Shown here in pieces: positions 19,698-28,929 of a stretch of 64,000 nucleotides of DNA. The notes under the pieces were generated by a model, which worked only from the letters and a program-made list of their open reading frames with translations, did not search any database and was not told where the DNA came from. The translations under genes and the position numbers were made by a program. The stretch is from Coriobacteriia bacterium. GTDB lineage: Bacteria > Actinomycetota > Coriobacteriia > Coriobacteriales > RUG033. Within the stretch, counting starts at the first letter, position 1; each line of letters starts with the position of its first letter. The stretch is from contig JAATFL010000002.1 in NCBI GenBank assembly GCA_015655215.1, positions 1-64,000 of the forward strand, read 5' to 3'.

Positions 19698-20321
19698 ATG
19701 GTCCAATACGCATTCTATTTTGATGGCACTCGCTGTACTGGTTGCAAGACCTGCGAGTTGGCCTGCAAGGATTACAAGGACCTCGACGTGGGCTTCGCGT
19801 ACAGAAAGGTCTATGAGGTCACCTATGGTGACACGCAGAAGGATTCCAACGGTTGCGTCGTCTCGACATGTGGTGGCTATACGGTCTCGATGGCTTGCAA
19901 CCATTGCTATGAACCGGCATGCACGAAGGTGTGTCCCACCGGTGCGATGCACAAGGACGGAGAGACCGGTCTCGTGAGCGTCAACGTCGACCGGTGCGTC
20001 GGCTGTGGCTACTGCCACATGGCATGTCCTTACGATGCGCCGAAGGTCGACCGCGCCAAGGGCCACTCCGTGAAGTGCGATGGCTGCGTCGAGCGTGTGA
20101 CGAATGGGGAGAAGCCCGTATGCGTCGAAGCATGCCCCGCCCGTGCCCTCGATTTTGGCACGGTCGATCAGATAGCGGCACTCGGTGGGACACAGGCGAA
20201 CATCGCCCCACTGCCCGTCCCCACCTACACGGATCCGAACTTCTACATCAAGCCTTCCGATGATGCTCAGCCTGTCGGGAGCGCCGACGGGAAAGCCGTC
20301 AATCCTTTGGAGGTGCTCTAG
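19698..20321 (+). CDS. dmsB: DmsB-type iron-sulfur electron transfer subunit
   Basis: A 207-residue ferredoxin-like protein that carries electrons between the membrane anchor and DmsA. It has sixteen cysteines in four groups: CTGCKTCELAC, CNHCYEPACTKVCPTGAM, CVGCGYCHMACPYDAP and CDGCVERV...CVEACPARAL, consistent with four [4Fe-4S] clusters. It follows dmsA by 25 bases, with AGGAAAGGGGAGG before the ATG, and overlaps nothing. It has no signal peptide, so it is probably exported with DmsA by the Tat system. Confidence 0.93.
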   Translation: MVQYAFYFDGTRCTGCKTCELACKDYKDLDVGFAYRKVYEVTYGDTQKDSNGCVVSTCGGYTVSMACNHCYEPACTKVCPTGAMHKDGETGLVSVNVDRCVGCGYCHMACPYDAPKVDRAKGHSVKCDGCVERVTNGEKPVCVEACPARALDFGTVDQIAALGGTQANIAPLPVPTYTDPNFYIKPSDDAQPVGSADGKAVNPLEVL

Positions 20322-20324
20322 GCG

Positions 20325-21179
20325 ATGGAACAGGCTATGGCAGAACTTCCCTTGATCTTCTTCACGACGTTGGCGCCCATCGGTTCCGGTGCTTTCATAG
20401 TCTTTGCGATGGCGTTCTTCACGATGAGGTTCTCCGATGAGCAGATGAAGAAGCTTGACAGGCTCACCGTCATCCCGCTCGTGGTTTTGGCGGTCGGGTT
20501 TGGAGCTTCATTTCTCCATCTCGCGACTCCTGCACATGCGATGAACGTGTTCACGAACCTTGGCAGCTCGCCGCTCTCCAACGAGATCTTCGTCGGCGTC
20601 GTCTTCTTCGCGTTGGCGGGCATCTATTGGATCGTGGCTCTGAGCGGAAAGCTCTCGCTCAACGCGCGCAAGGGCTTCATCGCCGTCGTGGCCATCGCCG
20701 CGATCGTGTTTTCCTGCTTCATCGGCGCTGCCTATATGATGGACACGATTCCCTCGTGGGACACGCCTTACAGCATCCTGGAGGTAGTCGGATTCTGCCT
20801 TTTGGGTGGCAGTCTGCTCGGCATGCTGGTGCTGGGTCTGGCTGGTTGTCTCGACGGGGCTCAACGTGGATTCAGGAAGATCGTGTTCGCGATCGCCCTT
20901 CTGGGTACCTTGCTGATGGTCTGCTCCCTCGTGGCCCATTTCACGATGGTCGGTTCCTTGAGCAACTCCCTGGTCGATGGCACATCCGTAACGGCCGAGG
21001 TCACGTCGTACTTGGTGTGTTCAGTGGTACTTGCCATCGTCGCCTTGGGTTTCGAGGGAGGGGCTTTGCTCAAGGGCACCTCGACCTCGCTCATGGCCAT
21101 CGGACTCGTCCTCGCGGCGGTTGCCATCTTCATCGCTCGAATCGTCTTCTATGCGATGCAGATGTCGGTTGGCCTCTAG
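20325..21179 (+). CDS. dmsC: DmsC-type membrane anchor subunit (first copy)
   Basis: A 284-residue protein with about eight membrane segments, of the DmsC family that anchors DmsAB and oxidises menaquinol. It opens EQAMAELPLIFFTTLAPIGS, the typical DmsC N-terminus, and has SLVAHFTMVGSLSNS in the middle. It starts three bases after the dmsB stop codon. A second, diverged copy lies at 22016, after torD. The two share the early segment LATPAHAMNVFTNLGSSPLSNE (first copy) versus LGNPDNALYVFTGVGRSPLSNE (second). Confidence 0.9.
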   Translation: MEQAMAELPLIFFTTLAPIGSGAFIVFAMAFFTMRFSDEQMKKLDRLTVIPLVVLAVGFGASFLHLATPAHAMNVFTNLGSSPLSNEIFVGVVFFALAGIYWIVALSGKLSLNARKGFIAVVAIAAIVFSCFIGAAYMMDTIPSWDTPYSILEVVGFCLLGGSLLGMLVLGLAGCLDGAQRGFRKIVFAIALLGTLLMVCSLVAHFTMVGSLSNSLVDGTSVTAEVTSYLVCSVVLAIVALGFEGGALLKGTSTSLMAIGLVLAAVAIFIARIVFYAMQMSVGL

Positions 21180-21196
21180 GAGAGGGATCGGCCACG

Positions 21197-21281
21197 CACG
21201 TGAACGTGACTCGGTGCCAGGGAACGGTGCCGGGTCACGTTCACGTGATGGTGATGGGAGGCTTTCCCGATCACCATCACG
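21197..21281 (+). promoter_or_regulatory. Two overlapping, mutually exclusive hairpins between dmsC and torD
   Basis: Hairpin A pairs 21197-21210 with 21234-21247 (14 bp, no mismatch), with internal GGTGCC-type extensions. Hairpin B pairs 21244-21255 with 21270-21281 (12 bp, no mismatch). The arms share bases 21244-21247, so both cannot fully form together. The layout resembles an attenuator or processing element in a polycistronic RNA. No T-run follows, so simple termination is less likely. Confidence 0.55.
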
Positions 21282-21365
21282 TCTTGCCCGAGGTTATCAG
21301 CGTGTATTGACTCGGCATGCGCCTTACAATAGATTACGGGGTATGTCCCTTGACGAGGAGGGCGA

Positions 21366-22016
21366 ATGGATACAAAGCTTGTTGATGATGTCTTCTTGGA
21401 CCAGGTCGCTTTCATTGGAGAGACGCTGGGACCGTTCTACCTTGAGGATCCGAAGCTCGGCTGCGCGTCCGAGGCCTTTGCGGCGATCGGCTCTCTAGAT
21501 GTTGACGAGACCGCTGCCGCATGGCCCTTCGTCGAGGAGAGTCGTGCGGTGACCTGCCTCTCCAAGATGAAGGAGGGACTTTCCGATGGGACTGACTCAG
21601 AGGACCTTATGTGGGAGTTCCGTCGACTGTTCATCGGCCCAGAGGCGAAGCCGGCTCCGCCCTGGGGGTCGGTGTACACCGACCGAGAGTGCGTCGTGTT
21701 TGGTGCGAGCACCCTTGCCCTGCGCCGATGGATGCGGGAGGTCGGCATCAAGCGACTGGGTGACGACAACGACCCCGAGGACCACATAGGCCTCATGCTG
21801 CTATTGATGGCTTGGATAGCACGGAATAAACCCGAACGTCTTGAGGAATATCTCGTCGGGCATCTGCTGACCTGGTCCTCACACTTCCTCGACGAACTGG
21901 TGGATGCTGCCGGGCAGCCATTCTACGAGGGCCTCGCATCGCTTACGAAGGCAAGCCTCGAAGGCGTTCAGCATCAGCTGGGTCGAGAGGTCGAGTATCC
22001 AAGGTACTATCGATAA
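21366..22016 (+). CDS. TorD/DmsD-family maturation chaperone
   Basis: A 216-residue all-helical cytoplasmic chaperone that should bind the DmsA Tat signal and hold the apoenzyme for cofactor insertion. The family signature region is present: LMWEFRRLFIGPEAKPAPPWGSVY and, later, the DDNDPEDHIGLMLLLM block with conserved acidic and His residues. It lies between two dmsC genes and overlaps the second by one base (TAATG), indicating translational coupling. The start at 21366 has GAGGAGGG seven bases upstream. Confidence 0.9.
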   Translation: MDTKLVDDVFLDQVAFIGETLGPFYLEDPKLGCASEAFAAIGSLDVDETAAAWPFVEESRAVTCLSKMKEGLSDGTDSEDLMWEFRRLFIGPEAKPAPPWGSVYTDRECVVFGASTLALRRWMREVGIKRLGDDNDPEDHIGLMLLLMAWIARNKPERLEEYLVGHLLTWSSHFLDELVDAAGQPFYEGLASLTKASLEGVQHQLGREVEYPRYYR

Positions 22017-22897
22017 TGATTGCCTGGGGATTTCAGACGGCGGTTGGCGAAATCACCCTCGTGACGTTCACGACGCTCGCCCCCTCAAGCGTCATGGCGC
22101 TGATGGTGATGAGCGGGATACTGCTGTTTGCCCACCTTTCCAACGAAGAGCGCATGCGAATCAACACGTTCATGATCATTCCGTTGGTGCTCTCGATGAT
22201 TGGTCTCGTCGCTTCGGCGACCCATCTGGGCAACCCTGACAATGCGCTCTACGTGTTCACGGGCGTGGGGAGAAGCCCCCTGTCGAACGAGGTGTTCTCC
22301 GCAGTCGTCTTTCTTGCGTTCTCCGGTATCTACTGGCTGTACTCGTTTTCGGAGAATCCCAATCTGCCTTTTCAGAAGGTATGGTTGACGTGCATCATCA
22401 TCTCTGGTGCCGGATTCATCACGGGAATCGCCTTCGCGTACTCGGAGAGTACGATCGTTTCTTGGTACTCGGCGTACGTTCCCGTCAACCTTTGGCTGAA
22501 CGCCCTGGTCGGTGGTCCGACTCTGGCGTTACTGAGCTTTCAGGTCGCGCGATACGATCGTATCCGGGGGTTGTTGGGCAAAGTGCTCTGCGCCATTTCG
22601 GGTGTGGCGATCATTCTCAATACGATCTCGTTCGCCCTTCAGGACTCCACGCTTCCCTCGATGGAGAACTCGTTCACAACGGCTGCCGAGCTTGTCCCCT
22701 ATTACGGCGTCGGCGTCGGCGCGTTCGCGATATTGGGTCTCTGCAGTCTGACCATATGGGGACGTTTGGTCTGGGGAAAAGGCAGAAGGCAGGGCATCGT
22801 CCCCGGCATCGTAGCCAATATACTGGTATTCACCGGCATCTTCGTGATGCGTTTCCTCTTCTATATGATGCATATGACCACTGGGGTTGGCATTTGA
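22016..22897 (+). CDS. DmsC-type membrane anchor subunit (second copy)
   Basis: A 293-residue protein with about eight membrane segments and the DmsC N-terminal pattern (TAVGEITLVTFTTLAPSS). It is coupled to torD by overlapping stop and start codons. It is diverged from the first dmsC but keeps the loop between segments 2 and 3 (SPLSNE) and the region VNLWLNALVGGPTLALLSF. It is either a second anchor for the same DmsAB or a subunit that adapts the enzyme to a different quinone or state. It is followed by a strong terminator at 22917. Confidence 0.88.
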   Translation: MIAWGFQTAVGEITLVTFTTLAPSSVMALMVMSGILLFAHLSNEERMRINTFMIIPLVLSMIGLVASATHLGNPDNALYVFTGVGRSPLSNEVFSAVVFLAFSGIYWLYSFSENPNLPFQKVWLTCIIISGAGFITGIAFAYSESTIVSWYSAYVPVNLWLNALVGGPTLALLSFQVARYDRIRGLLGKVLCAISGVAIILNTISFALQDSTLPSMENSFTTAAELVPYYGVGVGAFAILGLCSLTIWGRLVWGKGRRQGIVPGIVANILVFTGIFVMRFLFYMMHMTTGVGI

Positions 22898-22916
22898 AGG
22901 GTGAGGAGAAATTGCA

Positions 22917-22953
22917 CAGACCCTCGGACGTTTCCGTCCGAGGGTCTGTTTCC
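22917..22953 (+). terminator. Rho-independent terminator of the dms operon
   Basis: A perfect 14-bp inverted repeat (22917-22930 with 22935-22948), tetraloop TTTC, then TTTCC. It lies 20 bases after the second dmsC. It may also act for the convergent flavoprotein 3 gene. Confidence 0.85.
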
Positions 22954-22970
22954 TCTATCTGGTACGGTGT

Positions 22971-24719
22971 CTACAATGTAGCTACGTGGTGCCCTAGAAG
23001 GTAGGATAGCGTGCAGCAGATGCCTCCAAGATTCTGGCCGGGCATGACGAAGTTGTAAGAGTTCGCGTAGAAATCCCCAACCATGATGCCGGTCGTGTAC
23101 AGGCCCTCGATGGCGTTGTCGTCCTCGTCCATGGCCTGCATGTCGGAGTTGGTCCGAATCCCGCCGGTGATGGTGAGGAACGTCGAGCCAACCGTCTTGC
23201 TCGCATAGAACGGAGGCGTGCTGATGGGGTAGAGGATATTCGGATTGACCTGGAACTCCTCGTCATATCCATTCTGCGCATACGCGTTGTAGTTCTTGAT
23301 GGTCTCTATGGCCGCGGCCTCGTCCTCGAGTCCATCGAGTTGAGCCACGAGCGCCTCGATCGTATCCGCCTTGTAGTACGTTCCCTCTGTGACCGCCTTG
23401 TCCCATACGGCGATGTACTCCTCGGGGGTATACGGCATGATCCCGTTCACGTTGTTGACGCAGCTGCCAAACGGGTCCCATTTATCCTGCGTGTAGGCGT
23501 AGTTTATATCCCAGATGCCAAAGGCGGTCCTTTGGGGAAGCTGCTCTACGGCCGTTGCTCCATAGGCGAAGTTCGTGTTCTCGTTCTGATACCGCTTGCC
23601 GTAGACGTCGAGGTTGCATCCCCAGAAGTTCGAGATGACCGCATGGGTGGGGCCTGCGCAACCGCCGTTGATCATGGGGGCGTTGGGATAGGTCTTCTGC
23701 CAGGCAGCGCCTATCCAGAGGGCCATCTTGTGACCGTCCCCGTTCATGAGCCCGGTATAGTTGAGGCCGATGTCATAGTTGACGGTTCCCCATTCGATGA
23801 CGTCCTTGAAGTGATCGTACGCCCAGGGGCTGTACTTGGCCATCATGTCCTTGTCACGGCTGAAGTCGCCGGTTGCCAGCACGACGGCCTTGTTCGCCAC
23901 GAACTTGACGTAGTTGCCATCGGCGTCTTGGGCGATACAGCCGTCAACCCGGCCGCTCGTGCCATTTGCCGCGCCTCCACGCGTGAGCTGCTTCACGGGG
24001 GTGTTGTAGTAGATGGTGCCACCCAAGTCGGTGGTGAACGTGTCGGCGTATGCCTGTGCTTGCAGAGGGGCACCGAACAGGGCACCAAAGGGCTGTTCTG
24101 CGGTGAAGAAGTTATGGCTTGCGTCGGGAACGGTGATGACCCCGTCTGGGTCGTAGTAGCCAGGCTCGATGGAGACCTGAAGTCCCTTCGCGGTCATCTT
24201 GTCGATCATCCAGTCGACCGACTCGGCGGAGTTGTTGATCCAGTTCGCCCACTTCCGCTTATCCATGAAGTAGGTCCCCGACGTCTGCTCCGTCTTGGCG
24301 ATCGTCCGTGCCTTGTCGGGAGAATAGTCGATGCCATATGACTTCTGCACTTTAGAGCCTATCGCGTGGTTCGAGCCGCCGCGTGACAAGGGCATCGATC
24401 CGGCAGAGACGACGATGACGGAGCTTCCGGCCTCTTTGGCCGAGCACGCTGTCGCAAGTCCCGCCATGCCCGAGCCCACCACGATGACATCGGCAGTGTA
24501 CGTTTGCTGCACCTGACTGTCTTCGATGGCGCTTGGCGCAATCTCGAATGCCCACTTCTGATCGTGCACATCTGCTGTCAATCCAGTGGAACTCGCGGTG
24601 ACGCTGCTGTTCGAGGTGCTGTTCGCACTGCTGCTGCAACCACCAAGGGCGGCTCCTGCGGTGAGGGCGGCCCCTGCCACGGCCGCACCCTTCAAGAAGT
24701 TCCTGCGATCCATCTTCAT
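22971..24719 (-). CDS. Tat-exported FAD-dependent reductase (flavoprotein 3)
   Basis: A 582-residue FAD_binding_2 protein. It begins MKMDRRNFLKGAA, a Tat motif, followed by a hydrophobic region and the lipobox LGGC, then a long Ser/Asn-rich linker. The FAD motif is ADVIVVGSGMAGLATACSAKEAG. The C-terminal part has GLYTTGIMVGDFYANSYN. There is no CxxCH heme site. GAGAGGAG stands upstream of the ATG at 24719. LuxR 4 lies upstream on the same strand (end 24871) and could be co-transcribed or act from its own promoter. Same function class as flavoproteins 1 and 2; substrate unknown. Confidence 0.9.
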   Translation of the reverse strand: MKMDRRNFLKGAAVAGAALTAGAALGGCSSSANSTSNSSVTASSTGLTADVHDQKWAFEIAPSAIEDSQVQQTYTADVIVVGSGMAGLATACSAKEAGSSVIVVSAGSMPLSRGGSNHAIGSKVQKSYGIDYSPDKARTIAKTEQTSGTYFMDKRKWANWINNSAESVDWMIDKMTAKGLQVSIEPGYYDPDGVITVPDASHNFFTAEQPFGALFGAPLQAQAYADTFTTDLGGTIYYNTPVKQLTRGGAANGTSGRVDGCIAQDADGNYVKFVANKAVVLATGDFSRDKDMMAKYSPWAYDHFKDVIEWGTVNYDIGLNYTGLMNGDGHKMALWIGAAWQKTYPNAPMINGGCAGPTHAVISNFWGCNLDVYGKRYQNENTNFAYGATAVEQLPQRTAFGIWDINYAYTQDKWDPFGSCVNNVNGIMPYTPEEYIAVWDKAVTEGTYYKADTIEALVAQLDGLEDEAAAIETIKNYNAYAQNGYDEEFQVNPNILYPISTPPFYASKTVGSTFLTITGGIRTNSDMQAMDEDDNAIEGLYTTGIMVGDFYANSYNFVMPGQNLGGICCTLSYLLGHHVATL

Positions 24720-24732
24720 ACCAACTCCTCTC

Positions 24733-24744
24733 AGAACATGTTCT
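24733..24744. promoter_or_regulatory. 12-bp perfect palindrome upstream of flavoprotein 3
   Basis: AGAACATGTTCT is a perfect palindrome 14 bases before the flavoprotein 3 start. It may be an operator, perhaps for LuxR 4, or it may be chance. One copy only was seen. Confidence 0.3.
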
Positions 24745-24870
24745 TCCCGGATTGCCCCAAGGCCAGGTTGTGTTTAAGCGGCTTGTGGGCAAGGGTAATC
24801 GTAGGAAGAGAAGTCCCGATACGTACTCACATGAAGCGGGTGAAAACCGGTTGAAACAGGTGAATTCGGA

Positions 24871-26346
24871 CTATTGTCCCCTTGTCGGCCAGTCAGTTGA
24901 TTCGACCAGGTCGATAAGCTCCTGCTTCGAGTGCACGTGCAGGGCCACGTACAGACGTTTCGCATGGCTCCGAATCGTGTTTTCGGAAAGGTAGAGCTTC
25001 TCGGCGATGGCGGGGACGGAGCGACCCCGAGCGAGCATCTCCAGCACTTCTGCCTCTCGGGACGACAGGTGGTATTCCCGGGCAAGGTGCTCGCAGCGTG
25101 TTCGGATGTCGTTGGCGGGAACCCGATCGGGCTTCTCGGTCCGATCCATCGCACCCTGTCCCCTTGATATCGAGTGAAAGGCGATGAAGCCCACCATGGA
25201 GACGATGTAGACGAGGAAGAATGCTATCGCGATGAACTGCACGCTTTGGGAATAACCGCTCGATGTCATTCCGCCGGCGATCAATTCCCCGATGCTGCGT
25301 GAGAGATAGAGGACTCCGGCAAACAGGCAGTAGATGACCACCAGGCTGGTGCCGCTGTCCTCCGCGATGTCGATACAGGAAACCATGACGAGGATCGAGA
25401 CCAGCGTGAAGGCTATGGCACCGATGAAAAGAACCACGTAGCGATATTCCTGTCCGAAGAACGGGACGAGGATGAGTGCTATGGAAAGGACGGGGAGCGA
25501 GATGACGAACACCTGCGGTATCGTCGGATAGGTCTTGAGTTTTCTCCAGATGAGGAAGAGGATGCCGACCGCTGCGGCGTTGCCGCTCTGGGCGAAGAGG
25601 GTGGGTACGGCGGCAGACACCGAGCTGTCAAGCGTGATGGCCCCTATCAGGGGCGAGATGAGTCCAAACGCCATGATGCAGGGCAAGGCCACCCATGTGC
25701 CTTCGAGGGCGGTCCGGTAGCGCTTGCCGTGCTGCGGCGGGTTGGGGTCTCGGAGGGGTTCGTCCGCCGGCAACCTCATGGACCCATAGAGCGTGCCGAT
25801 GCACAGGGGGAGCACAACGAAGCTCAAGACGAGGAGGACTTGACCATCGGGCACGAGGAGGATCATGAGATAGGGGATTATCGTCAGGATGCTCGAGACC
25901 AAGATGACCCTATGAATCCCTATCGGACTTTGCTCAGAGAAGATCTGCTCCCAGGTGACGAGGAGGCAAGCGCTGCCGGCTCCCGACAGGATCCCGGTCG
26001 CGACGAGCAACGCCGGCGACTCGAACCTGCCTGTGTAGGGAAGGAAGAGCAGGGCGAACGCAACGACGAGCAGAAAGGAGCCTATGCGGAAGAGCTTTCT
26101 CTGAAACACCGCGGGGAGAAGGAAGGCGGCGAGGCCGATGACGAAGAAGGTCAGTATGTTCGCGATGCTACAGGCGTCGCTGAAGGAGGTCTCCATGCTG
26201 TTCCAGGCATCCGAAGGATAGAAGAATGAGGTACTACCCCATAGAATGAAGGCATTGAGGGTAAGTATGCTGACGAACCCCAAGACCAGGAGACAGAAGC
26301 TCCCATATCTCCCCTTGAGATCCTTCTCGTTGCCAGTCCGACTCAA
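24871..26346 (-). CDS. LuxR-family regulator 4 with 12-helix sensor half
   Basis: A 491-residue member of the same regulator family. About twelve membrane segments occupy residues 15-405; the HTH begins LSSREAEVLEMLARGRSVP and ends VALHVHSKQELIDLVE. The reading frame starts with a TTG at 26346 (MSRTGNEK) a few bases after a GAGGGG binding site; no better start is visible. Unlike regulators 1-3, it lies upstream of its probable target (flavoprotein 3) on the same strand, with a 151-base gap. Confidence 0.87.
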   Translation of the reverse strand: MSRTGNEKDLKGRYGSFCLLVLGFVSILTLNAFILWGSTSFFYPSDAWNSMETSFSDACSIANILTFFVIGLAAFLLPAVFQRKLFRIGSFLLVVAFALLFLPYTGRFESPALLVATGILSGAGSACLLVTWEQIFSEQSPIGIHRVILVSSILTIIPYLMILLVPDGQVLLVLSFVVLPLCIGTLYGSMRLPADEPLRDPNPPQHGKRYRTALEGTWVALPCIMAFGLISPLIGAITLDSSVSAAVPTLFAQSGNAAAVGILFLIWRKLKTYPTIPQVFVISLPVLSIALILVPFFGQEYRYVVLFIGAIAFTLVSILVMVSCIDIAEDSGTSLVVIYCLFAGVLYLSRSIGELIAGGMTSSGYSQSVQFIAIAFFLVYIVSMVGFIAFHSISRGQGAMDRTEKPDRVPANDIRTRCEHLAREYHLSSREAEVLEMLARGRSVPAIAEKLYLSENTIRSHAKRLYVALHVHSKQELIDLVESTDWPTRGQ

Positions 26347-26439
26347 GAGTCCCCTCGCGAATGTGTCCCGTCTCCGCCTGCGAATGGGTTACATCATACC
26401 CCGTGTGGCCGAGAACTGCATGTCGGTGCCGGGCGAGTC

Positions 26440-28455
26440 TTATGTCTGGGCGTTCATCTCCCCGGTGGTGACGTGGGGGATTGTCGGGAAGCGACGACAC
26501 TTCGGGGCGCATGCCGTATGGAACCGATCGGCCTCGACCCTTCTCCCGTCGACGAACTGCTCGAACTCCCCAACAGGGAGCGCGCACGAATTGACGAACC
26601 CCTGGATGGCGTCACATCCGGTCTCGATGACCATGTCCACCTGCTCCTGGGTCCCAACTCCCTCGACGACTGTGTAGACCCCGAGTTCATGGAGCATGCG
26701 TATCATCGAGGTCAGCACAAGGCGGGAGCGTTGGGAGTCGGCGTCCCCGCCCATGAACCTCATATCGAACTTGACCTGGTCGAAGGGGCTGTCGCGCAAC
26801 ATGCCAAGCGAGGAGTACCCGCTTCCAAAGTCATCCATCATGACGGTGAACCCCTCACAATGAAGGCGGGCGATGACGTCGTTGAGTTCGTTGATGTGCT
26901 CCATGTAGCTGCTCTCGGTGATCTCGATCCGCAGAAGGCGAGGTTCGATGTCATAGGCCCCCGTGATCTCGATGAACTGGTCGACGCAGTCACTCGCATA
27001 CAGGTCGATGCGCGAGACGTTCACCGAGATCGGGAGGGGATCCCAACCGGAATCGATCCAGGTACGCAGATGCCGGCAGGTCGATTCCCATACGTAGCGG
27101 TCAAGCTTCATGATCGAGCCGTTCCGCTCCGCCAACGCTATGAAGGAACCGGGGGTGATGAGTCCCCTCTTGGGGTGATCCCAGCGGATGAGCGCCTCAC
27201 CACTCAGGGCCTCTCCCGTCTTCGGGTCGCACAAGGGCTGGTAATGGACGACGAACTGCTGGGTGTCCAGGGCGTTGTCGATCTCCATGACAAGGTCGTT
27301 CTCGTCCTTGAGCACGAGCTCCGTGTCCCTGTCGTAGATGGCGAATCGGTCGACGTGGTTATCGCCGATCTTGCGCAGGGCCATGCTCGCACGATCGCAC
27401 ATCGCCTGTACGGGGAGCTTGGTGGAGTTGGGATAGTAGACGCCGACGAGCACGTCGATGTTGAATTCGATGATGGTCTGGAGTGAAGCCGGATTCGACT
27501 TATCGAGCAGCCTATCCTTGTCGAATTGGCTGACGGGCATGCAGAAGACGAAATGGTCAGCCTCCATGTGAGCGCACGTTCCAGAACCTTTGCAGTATTC
27601 CACGAGCCAGTCCGCTATCTTTCTCAGAAGCAAGTCACCTCGCTTGCTACCAAAGAATTCGTTGACTAGTTTGAAGTTCCTCAAGTTGACGTAACCGATG
27701 GTGTAAGGGGTCTCGGGGTCGTGTAGGAGGATCTGCTTGGTCCTATCGAAGAACGCCTGTCGATTGGGAAGGCCCGTGAGTGCGCTCCATTGCCGCTCGG
27801 GTGCTTGGAACCCGATGTAGATCTCCGCGCAGATGAGGGCGGTGGAGAAGCCCATGATGGCGTAGGTGGGGAAGGCGGCCATGAAAACATACGACCCGAA
27901 CGAGACGGTGATGATTCCCACGAGGATCGGATATTGCGAACGACCGAGCATGTGGCGGTTCTTATATGTCACCGCGCAGCCGCTGACGATGTAAAAGAAG
28001 GTGACGAGATAGGAGAGGGCGTGGTAGCTACCGCTTTGGTAGACGCCCCTCTGGTCGATGTGGAACAGCCAGCCGGTCTGGTGGTTGAGGAACACAACCG
28101 CCAGGATGGCCAGGGAGGCGGGAATCCAAAGCAGCACGTACAGCTTGAAGTTTCCAGATGACGTTCTTCTAAATACGACGAAAAGAAAGGAGAGAAGGAG
28201 AGGCGGTAAGGCAAACTGCGCTATATAGTAAAGTGTATTTAGTATAAAACTGAGTTGTATAAGAGAGGGGAGTGCAACCGCGATCATGTACAGAGACGAG
28301 ATGTCCAAGACCACGAAGACCACCACGCTGAGGAAGTAGAGGTAGAACACCCTATTCTGCAGAGTGTGCGGAAGCCTTGCATATCGTAGGTGGATGCCGA
28401 GGAGGACCAATATGAGAAGCGCTGCATAATCAACTTGCGGTTGCAAAGCCGTCAT
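26440..28455 (-). CDS. Membrane protein with degenerate GGDEF and EAL domains
   Basis: A 671-residue cyclic di-GMP signalling protein. About seven or eight membrane segments span residues 10-220. The GGDEF-like domain follows (LTGLPNRQAFFDR at about 233), but where the active-site GGDEF should be there is MEADHF, so cyclase activity is unlikely. The EAL domain then follows, keeping the signature EALIRW, the DDFGSGYSSL loop and a VVEGVGTQEQ segment near the end, so phosphodiesterase activity is possible. The ATG at 28455 is seven bases after AGGGA; the frame also offers a TTG at 28461. It is divergent from the XRE gene across about 475 bases. Its signal is unknown. Confidence 0.88.
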   Translation of the reverse strand: MTALQPQVDYAALLILVLLGIHLRYARLPHTLQNRVFYLYFLSVVVFVVLDISSLYMIAVALPSLIQLSFILNTLYYIAQFALPPLLLSFLFVVFRRTSSGNFKLYVLLWIPASLAILAVVFLNHQTGWLFHIDQRGVYQSGSYHALSYLVTFFYIVSGCAVTYKNRHMLGRSQYPILVGIITVSFGSYVFMAAFPTYAIMGFSTALICAEIYIGFQAPERQWSALTGLPNRQAFFDRTKQILLHDPETPYTIGYVNLRNFKLVNEFFGSKRGDLLLRKIADWLVEYCKGSGTCAHMEADHFVFCMPVSQFDKDRLLDKSNPASLQTIIEFNIDVLVGVYYPNSTKLPVQAMCDRASMALRKIGDNHVDRFAIYDRDTELVLKDENDLVMEIDNALDTQQFVVHYQPLCDPKTGEALSGEALIRWDHPKRGLITPGSFIALAERNGSIMKLDRYVWESTCRHLRTWIDSGWDPLPISVNVSRIDLYASDCVDQFIEITGAYDIEPRLLRIEITESSYMEHINELNDVIARLHCEGFTVMMDDFGSGYSSLGMLRDSPFDQVKFDMRFMGGDADSQRSRLVLTSMIRMLHELGVYTVVEGVGTQEQVDMVIETGCDAIQGFVNSCALPVGEFEQFVDGRRVEADRFHTACAPKCRRFPTIPHVTTGEMNAQT

Positions 28456-28929
28456 ATTCAATCCCTGTCACCAAATGGTCGCTATCAGTCGAGGAAGATA
28501 CGATTACCGTACGACATAACTATAAACAATAATTCGACAGTGTACAACAACTGGAATAAAACCCCGGCATGGATATCTAAATGTCAGGTCAATCGATGCA
28601 ATCCATGCTCAATAGTACTTTCGTCATGACAGTCCGTCGACCATGTGGGCGGCAGGACATCCTGGCCTCGCCTGAGAAGTTCGACAGGAGGTCTTGAGGT
28701 GTCCCTCCCCGCATGCGGTTGGTGCTCATGAGATGCGCCGTCATCCGTTACAATCAATCTACCTGCGGTTTGCAACCTGAGGGTGCGTCGCTTTTCGTCA
28801 AAAGGAAGCCCCAGGTTGGTGGTGCGGTCGGATTCGCTACCGTATAGTATGGACGTCGGCCGACGCTACCTATTCACAACGTATCGATGGGACCCACTCG
28901 AATCGATGCCCAGGACCAAAGGAAAAGCC
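28456..28929. other. Divergent intergenic region without a gene
   Basis: A 474-base region between the EAL gene and the XRE gene. The part from 28490 to 28600 is AT-rich and should hold promoters. No perfect palindrome of 12 bp or more, and no convincing reading frame, was found. An in-frame extension of the XRE gene to 28783 exists but has no binding site. Confidence 0.4.
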
